Origin: Saccharofermentans sp.
GTDB taxonomy: Bacteria; Bacillota; Clostridia; Saccharofermentanales; Saccharofermentanaceae
DNA: 45,958 nt
NCBI GenBank assembly: GCA_024403795.1
Contig: JAKSRD010000015.1
Coordinates: 1-45,958 of the forward strand
Reading direction: 5' to 3'
The position numbers and the translations under genes were made by a program. Positions 24,266-32,494 of the stretch are shown here, one piece after another. The notes under the pieces were generated by a model. It had not been told where the DNA came from. It saw only the letters and a list, made by a program, of their open reading frames with translations, and searched no databases. How positions within the stretch are numbered: the stretch's first letter is position 1; every line of letters begins with the position of its first letter.

Positions 24266-26359
24266 ATGAACAGAGAAATAGCGGTTAAGCGTGCTGAGGA
24301 ACTCGTAAGCAAAATGACCATTGAAGAGGCTGCTTCGCAGTTGAGACATGATTCACCTGCGATAGAGCGTTTGGGAATTCCGGAATACAACTGGTGGAAT
24401 GAGACACTACACGGAGTTGCGAGAGCCGGAACGGCAACGAGTTTTCCTCAGGCAATCGGACTCGGAGCTACTTTTGATCAGGAACTTATGGGCGAAGTAG
24501 GCGATGTATGCTCAACCGAAGGTCGTGCGAAATACAATGAGCATAAGGCTAACGGCGATCGTGACATCTATAAGGGACTCACTTTCTGGTCTCCTAACGT
24601 TAATCTTTTCAGAGATCCGAGGTGGGGAAGAGGCCAGGAGACTTATGGTGAAGATCCTGTATTGATATCTGAGCTTGCCGTTCCTTTCATCAAGAGTATC
24701 CAGGGCGACGGCGAGTATATGAAGGCGGCCGCTTGTGCTAAGCATTTTGTGGTACATTCCGGTCCTGAAGCAGTAAGACATCAGTTCAATGCAACAGCAT
24801 CCGCTAAGGATCTTAACGAGACTTATCTTCCTGCATTTGAAGCTTGTATCAGAGAAGCTAAAGTTGAGTCCGTTATGGGTGCATATAACAGAACGAACGG
24901 CGAACCTTGCTGCGGTCACTCTTATCTTCAGGACATCATCCGCGATAAGTGGGAGTTCGAAGGACATATCGTATCAGACTGCTGGGCAATAAGAGATTTC
25001 CACGAGAACCATAAAGTAACTAAAACGATTGAAGAGAGTGCTGCGCTCGCTCTTAAGAAAGGCTGTGATCTTAACTGCGGATGTACCTATGTGCATCTTA
25101 TGAAAGCATACGATCAGGGTCTTGTATCCGAAGAGGACATCCGCAAGGCTGCAGTCAGACTTTTTACGACGAGATTCATTCTCGGAATGTTCGATGAGAC
25201 TGAATTTGATGACCTTACATATCTTGATGTGGAATCGAAGAAGAATCTCGAGGTAGCCAGAAGAGCTTCCGATGAGAGTATTGTCCTTCTTAAAAATGAC
25301 GGAATCCTTCCGCTGGATAAGAACAAGTCTCAGGTCATCTCAGTAATCGGTCCTAACGCTGATTCCAGAGCGTGCCTCGTCGGTAATTACTACGGAACAT
25401 CATCCGAATACATAACGGCACTGGAGGGCATCAGGAACGCTTCTGGCGACGATACCAGGATCCTCTATTCAGAAGGCTGCGATCTCAGCATTCCGAAGCC
25501 GGATTTCCTCTCTCGTGAGTATCACAGACTTGCTGAAGCAAAGGCAGTCATGAGGAGATCCGATCTAGTTATCCTTGTTATCGGTCTTAATGAGAATCTT
25601 GAGGGCGAAGAGGGAGACCAGGGCAACCAGTATAAGTCAGGTGATAAGCCTGACCTTCTGTTCCCTAAGACACAGCGCAAGCTCATTGATGCCGTGATCG
25701 AGTCAGGCAAGCCGTTCATTACTGTTGTCATGGCAGGCTCCTGCATGGATCTCAGCATACTTAACGATAAAGCTTCTGCAATTCTCCAGGCTTGGTATCC
25801 CGGTGCAAGAGGCGGACAGTCCATCGGAGACATTATCTTCGGCAAGGTAAATCCTTCAGGTAAGCTTCCTGTTACTTTCTACAAGGACACTGCCGATCTT
25901 CCTGAATTTGAGGATTACTCAATGAAGGGCAGAACATACCGTTATCTTGAGACAGAGCCTCTCTATCCGTTCGGATACGGCCTTACTTACGGAAAGATGG
26001 AGATTACTTCCGTTGAACATGAGGGTGATGATCCCAGGAACAGCGGTCTTACCGTAAAGGTTTCCGTTAAGAACAGCGGCGATGTCGCAGTTTCTGAGGT
26101 AATTCAGGTATATATGAAGGCTGAGGATCCGAATGAGGTAAGGAATACAAGACTTGCTGCGTTTACGAGGATCTCTCTTGCAGCAGGCGAATCCGCTTCT
26201 GTTGAGATTCCGGTCTCTTCTGACCGCTTTATAGTAGTCAATGAGAAGGGGGAGAAAGTCACAGCTGAAGGTAAGGTCGCTCTCTATGTCGGCTTTGGTC
26301 AGCCGGATGCACGCACGGAAGCACTTACCGGCCGGAAGGCGATGACTTTTACAGTCTGA
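24266..26359 (+). CDS. GH3 beta-xylosidase-like glycosidase, cytoplasmic
   Basis: 697 aa; ATG with AGGAGAG 8 nt upstream; no signal peptide. The (alpha/beta)8 domain has the YNWWNETLHGVARAG and TSFPQAIGLGATFD motifs of GH3 beta-xylosidases. The nucleophile is D238 in GHIVSDCW; xylosidases of plants and fungi share the SDC form, while most beta-glucosidases have SDW. KHFVVHSGPE supplies substrate-binding Lys/His. The alpha/beta sandwich domain follows (IVLLKNDGILPLD to GKLPVTFY) and a fibronectin-III-like domain ends the chain (about 590-697). It would release xylose from imported xylo-oligosaccharides; arabinosidase or glucosidase activity cannot be excluded. Expression probably depends on the divergent AraC-type regulator. 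Confidence 0.9.
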   Translation: MNREIAVKRAEELVSKMTIEEAASQLRHDSPAIERLGIPEYNWWNETLHGVARAGTATSFPQAIGLGATFDQELMGEVGDVCSTEGRAKYNEHKANGDRDIYKGLTFWSPNVNLFRDPRWGRGQETYGEDPVLISELAVPFIKSIQGDGEYMKAAACAKHFVVHSGPEAVRHQFNATASAKDLNETYLPAFEACIREAKVESVMGAYNRTNGEPCCGHSYLQDIIRDKWEFEGHIVSDCWAIRDFHENHKVTKTIEESAALALKKGCDLNCGCTYVHLMKAYDQGLVSEEDIRKAAVRLFTTRFILGMFDETEFDDLTYLDVESKKNLEVARRASDESIVLLKNDGILPLDKNKSQVISVIGPNADSRACLVGNYYGTSSEYITALEGIRNASGDDTRILYSEGCDLSIPKPDFLSREYHRLAEAKAVMRRSDLVILVIGLNENLEGEEGDQGNQYKSGDKPDLLFPKTQRKLIDAVIESGKPFITVVMAGSCMDLSILNDKASAILQAWYPGARGGQSIGDIIFGKVNPSGKLPVTFYKDTADLPEFEDYSMKGRTYRYLETEPLYPFGYGLTYGKMEITSVEHEGDDPRNSGLTVKVSVKNSGDVAVSEVIQVYMKAEDPNEVRNTRLAAFTRISLAAGESASVEIPVSSDRFIVVNEKGEKVTAEGKVALYVGFGQPDARTEALTGRKAMTFTV

Positions 26360-26386
26360 GCCTAAACATTGCAATATAAGGGTTTG

Positions 26387-26415
26387 CGGGTCGTGTAACA
26401 TTGTTACGCGGCCCG
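26387..26415 (+). terminator. Hairpin after the GH3 gene, T-poor terminator
   Basis: CGGGTCGTGTA and TACGCGGCCCG pair over 11 bp with two G-U pairs around a 7-nt loop. The tail TCTTATCTG is only partly T. The same bases contain a near-copy of the 7158-7172 palindrome. Confidence 0.55.
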
Positions 26416-26477
26416 TCTTATCTGTCGACGAAGTAATTTGGGCAGCAGTTGCGGTGTGTAAGGAATCATTGACATAA

Positions 26478-27341
26478 ATGACCGCAGCGTATATGTTTGA
26501 TAAAGAAGAATTCTACGGGAGGGCTATTGCTTTGACCTTATCTTACCCTTTATTCGAGATACCTTTTATCGGAGTATATCTGATCGTTCTGGCATTTCTC
26601 TTCGGAGCCATATTTGCAAGCTTTATTACATGCACTGCCTGGCGTGTTGTCAGACATGAGGATTGGAAGTTGGGACATTCCCATTGCGATACTTGCGGAC
26701 ACGAATTGTCAACGGCAGATCTTTTCCCGATCATCTCTTACATAGCACTTAAAGGTAAATGCAGATACTGCGGCTCGAAGGTTCCTCCGAGAGATCTGAT
26801 TTTCGAGATTTTATTGGGATTGTTATTCGCAGGTACTTTGGTTTTCCACGGAGTCGTTGATGCCGCTGTGGTTGCGACATTGATCCTTGAGGTTCTGCTG
26901 CTTGGTCTGTCGCTTGCAGATTGGGATTCAGGTGTGATCCCTGACGGATTCCTTGCTGCGATCCTTGTCAGCTGGATCATCACGGTAGGATTCTTTAAGG
27001 ATATCAGAGTCTATGTGATCGAAGGCCTGATCGCTGCAGCTTGTGTAGGCATTGTCATGGCGATCGCAACTGCCGTTATCGGCAAGATCAAGAACTCGAA
27101 AATGAGTTACGGTCCGACAAAACTGGCCATCTGCCTGATGTTGTTCCTCGGCATTAACGGAGGGATTATTGCAGCGGCGGCCGGAATCGTCATGGGAATC
27201 ATCTTTACGGTCGTTTGCAATTCCAAGAAGAGAAAGATATCACTTGCTCCTGCGATCTCGATCGGTGCTATTGTCGGACTTATCCTTAAGGACACGTTGA
27301 TCCTGTTTGTAATGTCCTGGCCGACTCTCACATGGGTTTGA
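26478..27341 (+). CDS. Prepilin-peptidase-like (A24) membrane protein lacking one catalytic Asp
   Basis: 287 aa from ATG 26478. The ribosome site is poor (AAGGA 13 nt upstream), and M6 is a possible alternative start. The N-terminal methylase-type region has the zinc Cys pairs C70xxC73 and C95xxC98 (HCDTCGHEL; CRYCGSKVPPRD), as in bifunctional PilD enzymes. Several membrane helices follow. The first catalytic Asp lies in LADWDSGVIPDG (D148/D150). The second active-site motif, normally GxGDxKL, reads SYGPTKLA, with Pro213 where Asp belongs. The protein may have lost leader-peptide cleavage or keep only another activity. No pilin genes are near. The -35 box of rpsU overlaps its stop codon. Confidence 0.78.
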   Translation: MTAAYMFDKEEFYGRAIALTLSYPLFEIPFIGVYLIVLAFLFGAIFASFITCTAWRVVRHEDWKLGHSHCDTCGHELSTADLFPIISYIALKGKCRYCGSKVPPRDLIFEILLGLLFAGTLVFHGVVDAAVVATLILEVLLLGLSLADWDSGVIPDGFLAAILVSWIITVGFFKDIRVYVIEGLIAAACVGIVMAIATAVIGKIKNSKMSYGPTKLAICLMLFLGINGGIIAAAAGIVMGIIFTVVCNSKKRKISLAPAISIGAIVGLILKDTLILFVMSWPTLTWV

Positions 27342-27366
27342 CTTTAGGACGGACGTCCTATATAAT
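27338..27366 (+). promoter_or_regulatory. Strong rpsU promoter with a palindrome filling its spacer
   Basis: -35 TTGACT (27338-27343), exactly 17 bp, -10 TATAAT (27361-27366). The spacer contains TAGGACG-GA-CGTCCTA (27345-27360), perfect 7-bp arms. A protein bound there would block RNA polymerase. The -35 overlaps the stop of the upstream gene. Confidence 0.75.
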
Positions 27367-27405
27367 ATGCGAGTTTGAAATCCACGCACGAGAGGGGGGA
27401 TAAAG

Positions 27406-27579
27406 ATGTCTGAGATTAAAGTTAAGGAAGGCGAGTCCCTTGACAGTGCACTTCGCAGATTTAAGCGTTCTTGTGCAAAGTCCGGCGTTCTTGCTGAGGT
27501 TCGTAAGAGAGAACACTACGAGAAGCCTTCTGTTCGCAGAAAGAAGAAGTCTGAAGCAGCTAGAAAGAGAAAGCATTAA
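27406..27579 (+). CDS. rpsU: 30S ribosomal protein S21
   Basis: 57 aa, a normal length for bS21; ATG with GAGGGGGGA upstream. The sequence is recognisable from its start ([20 protein letters not shown]) through the RSCAKSGVL and [12 protein letters not shown] motifs to a very basic tail, [15 protein letters not shown]21 binds the 30S platform near the anti-Shine-Dalgarno end of 16S rRNA and aids initiation. It has its own strong promoter and terminator and so is a single-gene unit. Confidence 0.97.
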   Translation: MSEIKVKEGESLDSALRRFKRSCAKSGVLAEVRKREHYEKPSVRRKKKSEAARKRKH

Positions 27580-27591
27580 TAAGACTTATAC

Positions 27592-27623
27592 GAGAGGTTG
27601 TCCGAGAGGGCAACCTCTTTTTT
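27592..27623 (+). terminator. rpsU terminator
   Basis: AGAGGTTG (27593-27600) pairs with CAACCTCT (27611-27618) around a 10-nt loop, followed by a T run. Confidence 0.92.
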
Positions 27624-27674
27624 GTTTGCTTGGAAAAAGAACGTTTTCAAGCCATTTTTCAGTACCATGTTTTA

Positions 27675-27703
27675 TTGCCCGCTTTATCTGATTTAGTTAT
27701 AAT
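27675..27703 (+). promoter_or_regulatory. Promoter of the recJ-rel operon
   Basis: -35 TTGCCC (27675-27680), 17-bp spacer, -10 TATAAT (27698-27703). Transcription would begin near 27710, so an ATG at 27704 lies outside the mRNA and cannot be the recJ start. Confidence 0.6.
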
Positions 27704-27736
27704 ATGACCAATAAAGATAAAGTTGAGAATAGATTT

Positions 27737-29878
27737 ATGTTGTTGATCGGTAAGAATTGGCGCTTATCGGCATCTCAGAAAGTATCTGATGCCGACACGC
27801 TTCTTGATGTATTGCTTAAGAATCGGGGAATAACCGAGGGACAATCCGCTGAGCAATTCCTGGCTGAGGATGACGGTATCTGGTATGATCCGTTCCTCTA
27901 TAATGACATGCGCAAAGCAGTAGATATCATTAACGCGACTATGGATCGTCACGGAAAGATCCTGGTATACGGTGATTACGACTGCGACGGTGTTACGGCT
28001 ACTTCCATACTTGTAAGATACTTCAAGAGCCATCAGGTAAATGTTGAATATATCGTTCCGCACAGAGCGGAGCACGGCTACGGTCTCACCGAGAAGATCA
28101 TGGATAAGGTCATTGAGATCGGTCCTGATCTTGTCATTACCGTTGACTGCGGCGTAACAAATATCGATACGGTTCAGGAATTGAAGAGCCGCGGCATATT
28201 GGTGATCATTACCGATCACCACAATGTCAAAGATGAACTTCCGGCTGCTGACTGCGTTATCTGTGCCAAGCGTGCGGATAACACATATCCCTTCAAGGAT
28301 CTTTGCGGTGCCGGTGTAGCACTGAAGCTGGTTGAGGCTTTGGGCAAGGACGGAACTCATAAGGTTACCGGCAATATCTGGCGTCAGGCTGTTGAACTCG
28401 CCGGAATCGCAACGATAGCCGATCTCGTGTCCGTCACGAATGAGAACAGAACGATAATCAAGCGTGCTTTTAAGAGCATGAAGAATCCTTCCAATCTCGG
28501 TGTCGGAGTCATGAACGATATGTTGCTCTCACCCGGTAAGGCTTTGGATGAGACTTTTATCTCTTTTAATTTTGTTCCGAGGATCAATGCTGCGGGAAGA
28601 CTCTATGATTCGACTGATGCGTTGAAGCTTTTCCTCGAAAATGATCCCTCAGAAGCGGCAAAGGCAGCGCAGGATCTTACCAAAGAGAATGATGAGCGTA
28701 AGGAGATAGAGGCGAAGGTTTTCGATGAGGCCAGAGCGCAGCTTGAGAATCCTGCAAGGCCCGACAGATGGTCACTAACTAATACTTGCGGTCCCATCGT
28801 TGTATACGGTAAGGATTGGCATCAGGGCGTATTGGGGATCGTAGCAGGCAAGCTCTCACAGTACTACGGAAGATCGGCTTTGGTATTCACGGATGATGCG
28901 ACTGAACCGGGATGTGCCAAGGGTTCCGGAAGAGCGTTCGGAGATTTTGATCTCTACGAGTGTCTTGAGAGAATATCTGACAAGCTCGTGAACTTCGGCG
29001 GACATAAGAAGGCTGCCGGACTTCTGGTAAGGAAGTCTGAGATGGGTCTTTTTATGGAGACTCTTGAGAATGAAGCTGCCAAGATCATTCGTGAGAAGGG
29101 GCAGTCCGGCGAGGAGAGCGATGACGATAAATTAGAAGTTGAATGCGAGATCATGCCCGGGGGCTTGAACTTCGATTCATATCATGAAGTGAGCAAACTC
29201 AGACCGTTCGGTATCGGAAATCCGAAGCCGGTATTTGTTACGCATGATCTTATCGTCGCAAACATTGCACAGATGAGTGCAGGTGCTCATATCAGAATGG
29301 ATCTGACAGATGCTGAGGGTTCCGTAAGTCTCTCGGCAGTGGGGTTCGGCATGGGCGATTACTTTAATGTGATAAGAGCCGGAGACAAGATCGATATAGC
29401 TTACACGATCAATGAATATTGTTATCGCGGTGAGACATCACTTAGCCTTCATCTTGAAGATATCAGGCTGAAGGCTGACGGCGGGTTCATGTGGCAGAAG
29501 GCTGACATTGCAGAGAAGCTCTACACGAGCGGACTTGCAATGTCGCAGATCGCCAAGATGGCTCCGGGTGAAGATATCGTCGGATCGATGAAGCCGACGC
29601 CGGAGATCTACGGAGCGTGCTATAAGGCGATAGAACGTTTCGGCGGTACTTCCATGTCGACGGTGGATATCGGTTTTCTTGCAAGATTGGTGTCCAACAA
29701 TTATGATGTAGCGGTGACTCCGTTTCAGGTCATGAGATGCCTTGAAGTATTCGCGGATTGCAGATTGATCAGACTCAGGATGATCAATCCAACGAGAGCA
29801 TGCTTTAACATCATAACGGCCGGAGATAAGGTTAAACTCAGTGATTCTGAGGTGTATAGGAGAATACAGGGTGAGTAA
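27737..29878 (+). CDS. recJ: Single-stranded-DNA-specific exonuclease RecJ
   Basis: 713 aa from the ATG at 27737. This start has only a weak GAG-type site, but the earlier in-frame ATG 27704 touches the -10 box. RecJ degrades single-stranded DNA 5' to 3' in recombination and mismatch repair. DHH domain motifs: VYGDYDCDGVTATSIL (motif I; Cys replaces the usual Ala), ITVDCGVTN, and the name-giving ITDHHNV. The DHHA1 domain has GRAFGDFDL and FGGHKKAAGL with its RNA/DNA-binding glycines. An OB-fold domain and an extra C-terminal region of about 130 residues follow, as in other Firmicutes. It overlaps the rel start by 8 nt, so the two genes are coupled. Confidence 0.93.
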   Translation: MLLIGKNWRLSASQKVSDADTLLDVLLKNRGITEGQSAEQFLAEDDGIWYDPFLYNDMRKAVDIINATMDRHGKILVYGDYDCDGVTATSILVRYFKSHQVNVEYIVPHRAEHGYGLTEKIMDKVIEIGPDLVITVDCGVTNIDTVQELKSRGILVIITDHHNVKDELPAADCVICAKRADNTYPFKDLCGAGVALKLVEALGKDGTHKVTGNIWRQAVELAGIATIADLVSVTNENRTIIKRAFKSMKNPSNLGVGVMNDMLLSPGKALDETFISFNFVPRINAAGRLYDSTDALKLFLENDPSEAAKAAQDLTKENDERKEIEAKVFDEARAQLENPARPDRWSLTNTCGPIVVYGKDWHQGVLGIVAGKLSQYYGRSALVFTDDATEPGCAKGSGRAFGDFDLYECLERISDKLVNFGGHKKAAGLLVRKSEMGLFMETLENEAAKIIREKGQSGEESDDDKLEVECEIMPGGLNFDSYHEVSKLRPFGIGNPKPVFVTHDLIVANIAQMSAGAHIRMDLTDAEGSVSLSAVGFGMGDYFNVIRAGDKIDIAYTINEYCYRGETSLSLHLEDIRLKADGGFMWQKADIAEKLYTSGLAMSQIAKMAPGEDIVGSMKPTPEIYGACYKAIERFGGTSMSTVDIGFLARLVSNNYDVAVTPFQVMRCLEVFADCRLIRLRMINPTRACFNIITAGDKVKLSDSEVYRRIQGE

Positions 29879-32489
29879 AGAGCAGGACGACAGAGCGTTT
29901 AAAGCCGTTACTGAAGAGGAAGTACAGGCCGCTGAAGAGTGCGCCTATCTTCAGGACGACAGTATAGTGCCTGATATTCCCAAGGATCTGTATGACAGGT
30001 TTAAGGATATGGTCGCTGTATATAACGAGTATGCCCGTGCTGCGAATCTTGAAGACAAGGATATCGAAGAAGATGACCGTGAGATGGAGAAGGCGTTCGT
30101 TTTCGCGTACAAGGCACATCGTCATCAGAGACGTAAGACCGGTGAGCCTTATATAACACATCCGGTTGCTGTTGCTGTCATCCTTGCCGATCTTAAAGTA
30201 GATTCGGCGACGATCGAAGCTGCTCTCCTTCACGATACGATCGAAGATACCGTTGCCGACAGAGCAATGGTCGAAGAGAAGTTCGGAAGCGTTGTGGCAG
30301 ATCTTGTTGATGGTGTTACAAAACTTAATCTTCATCTCGATAATGTCATTTATAACTCCAAGACGGATATCCAGGCGGCTACTTTCCGTAAGATGATCCT
30401 GGCCATGACCAATGACATCAGAGTCATATTCATTAAGCTTGCAGACCGTCTTCACAACATGAGAACGCTTAAGTTCCAGACTCCCGAGAAACAGATCGAG
30501 AAAGCTCAGGAGACTCTTGATATATATGTTCCTTTTGCGGGAAGATTCGGTATCTATAAGATCAAATGGGAGCTTGAAGATCTCTGTCTCAGATATCTTC
30601 ACCCGGATGATTACTATGAACTCGTAAAGCTCGTTAACGGTAATCGTGCCCAGAGAGAGAACTTCATGGAGGATGTTGTCTCTGAGATCCGATCAAAGCT
30701 CGAAGAGAACGGTGTCGTTCATTATGACATCGAAGGACGTCCGAAGCACTTCTACAGCATCTACAAGAAGATGCATGAGAAGGGAAAGACGATAGATGAG
30801 ATATACGATCTTTTTGCCTGCAGGATCATTGTTGATGAAGTTATCGAATGTTATCAGGTCCTCGGTATCATCCACGAGATGTATCAGCACGTTCCCGGAC
30901 GCTTCAAGGACTATATCGCGATGCCTAAGGAGAATAAGTACCAGTCGATACATACTACTGTCGTAAGTCACAACGGTACTTCTTTTGAAGTTCAGATAAG
31001 GACTTTTGCGATGCACCAGATAGCAGAGTTCGGTATCGCTGCGCACTGGCATTACAAGGAAGCCGGCAACTCAATGCAGTTCAAGGCTGATATCTACGAC
31101 CGTAAGATCGATGAGATGAGACAGATCATTGATTCGCAGAATGAACTCACGGATTCACATGAGTTCATCGAATCACTGAAGATGAATATAGCTCCGGATG
31201 AGATCTTCGTATATACGCCTAAGCATGAGGTCGTAAAGCTTCCTAAGGGCTCTTGTCCCATAGATTTTGCTTATGCCATTCACAGCGGTATCGGTAACCA
31301 TATGCACGGTGCGAAGGTCAACGGCCGTATCGTTCCTTTGTCTTATGAATTGAAGAACAGTGATATTGTCGACATTCAGTCCAGTGATAAGCTCGTAAAG
31401 GGTCCTTCACGTGATTGGGTTACCATTGCCCGCACCGCAAATGCCCGTTCGAAGATCAATGCATGGTTTAAGCGCGAGGCTAGAGCGGATAACATAACGA
31501 CCGGTCGGGAGCTTCTTACGAACGAGATCACACGTAACGGATTCGATCCTTCGGATCTGTTGATGCACAGATCCATCGAGACCATCCTTAAGCGTAATAA
31601 TTTCCAGTCTCTTGATGACATGTTTGCGGCACTGGGATACGGAAGTATCAGTGTAAGCAAGGTCTTCTCCAGACTTCGTGATGATTACATCAGGAACATC
31701 TCCGAAGAAGAACGTCGTGCACTCGGCTATCGTGTAACTGCCGACGGAAATGTTGCATACAGCCCTCAAGAGCTTCCTCTTGATCTCGGCAAGGCTGACC
31801 AGAACCGCATTGCCAAAACAGCAAAAGGTAAGCCGGCTACACCGGAGACATCCAAGCAGGTGCTCTCCTTTGATGTCGAGAAGATAAATGCGATGAATAC
31901 GGATCCGCATCAGACGGTTGCTCCGGGTACGCCCAAGGGTGCTGATGCAGTTACTTCCGCAGGCTCTTCCAAGCCTGTCAGAAATACGCACAGTGATTCT
32001 GCAAGACGATCTCACAGCAGTGATTCCGTTGTCGTAAGCGGGATCGATTCGATTGCCACGCACATCTCCAAGTGCTGTCATCCGATATTCGGTGACGAGA
32101 TCATCGGCTATGTCACTCAGGAGAAGGGTGTAGGAATCCACAAAGTTAACTGTAAGAACGTACAGAATATAATCAAGAACCGCTTTAATTCCGAGAAGGA
32201 TGAGGAGAAGTATCAGCGTCTTGTCGGCGTTACGTGGCTCTCAAAGGCAAAGTTCTCCAATTACGATGTACAGCTTGTAGTTGTTGCCATGGATCGTAAC
32301 GGACTTCTCATCGATGTTCTTGATAAGATCGCGGAAGAAAAGATCAATATAGTTAAGCTCAATACCGTTGTCGACGGTCCGGAGGCACGTATCTTTGTAA
32401 CCGTTAATGTATCCGGACGCGAACAGCTTGACCGCACCTGTGACAGGATATTAAGGGTCAAGGATGTTGTCGACGTTATCAGGAACTGA
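29871..32489 (+). CDS. rel: Bifunctional (p)ppGpp synthetase/hydrolase (RelA/SpoT homologue)
   Basis: 872 aa from GTG 29871, with AGGAGA 7 nt upstream. It makes and degrades (p)ppGpp, the stringent-response signal. Hydrolase domain: H83, H97 and the H121-D122 pair in LLHDTIEDT. Synthetase domain: GRPKHFYSIYKKM, DLFACRIIV and YQSIHTT. Next come TGS (DEIFVYTPKHEVVKLPKGS), a helical and zinc-finger-like region (SKCCHPIFGDEI) and a C-terminal ACT domain. At 872 aa it is longer than the ~735 aa usual in Firmicutes. The extra length is an N-terminal acidic extension of about 60 residues and a Ser/Thr/Pro-rich linker of about 75 residues before the zinc-finger-like region. Its stop is 5 bp from the convergent RNase J stop. 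Confidence 0.95.
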   Translation: MSKEQDDRAFKAVTEEEVQAAEECAYLQDDSIVPDIPKDLYDRFKDMVAVYNEYARAANLEDKDIEEDDREMEKAFVFAYKAHRHQRRKTGEPYITHPVAVAVILADLKVDSATIEAALLHDTIEDTVADRAMVEEKFGSVVADLVDGVTKLNLHLDNVIYNSKTDIQAATFRKMILAMTNDIRVIFIKLADRLHNMRTLKFQTPEKQIEKAQETLDIYVPFAGRFGIYKIKWELEDLCLRYLHPDDYYELVKLVNGNRAQRENFMEDVVSEIRSKLEENGVVHYDIEGRPKHFYSIYKKMHEKGKTIDEIYDLFACRIIVDEVIECYQVLGIIHEMYQHVPGRFKDYIAMPKENKYQSIHTTVVSHNGTSFEVQIRTFAMHQIAEFGIAAHWHYKEAGNSMQFKADIYDRKIDEMRQIIDSQNELTDSHEFIESLKMNIAPDEIFVYTPKHEVVKLPKGSCPIDFAYAIHSGIGNHMHGAKVNGRIVPLSYELKNSDIVDIQSSDKLVKGPSRDWVTIARTANARSKINAWFKREARADNITTGRELLTNEITRNGFDPSDLLMHRSIETILKRNNFQSLDDMFAALGYGSISVSKVFSRLRDDYIRNISEEERRALGYRVTADGNVAYSPQELPLDLGKADQNRIAKTAKGKPATPETSKQVLSFDVEKINAMNTDPHQTVAPGTPKGADAVTSAGSSKPVRNTHSDSARRSHSSDSVVVSGIDSIATHISKCCHPIFGDEIIGYVTQEKGVGIHKVNCKNVQNIIKNRFNSEKDEEKYQRLVGVTWLSKAKFSNYDVQLVVVAMDRNGLLIDVLDKIAEEKINIVKLNTVVDGPEARIFVTVNVSGREQLDRTCDRILRVKDVVDVIRN

Positions 32490-32494
32490 CAGGT

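Noticed and set aside
27704..27736. Earlier recJ start at ATG 27704
   Set aside because: It directly follows the -10 box, so it would precede the transcription start.
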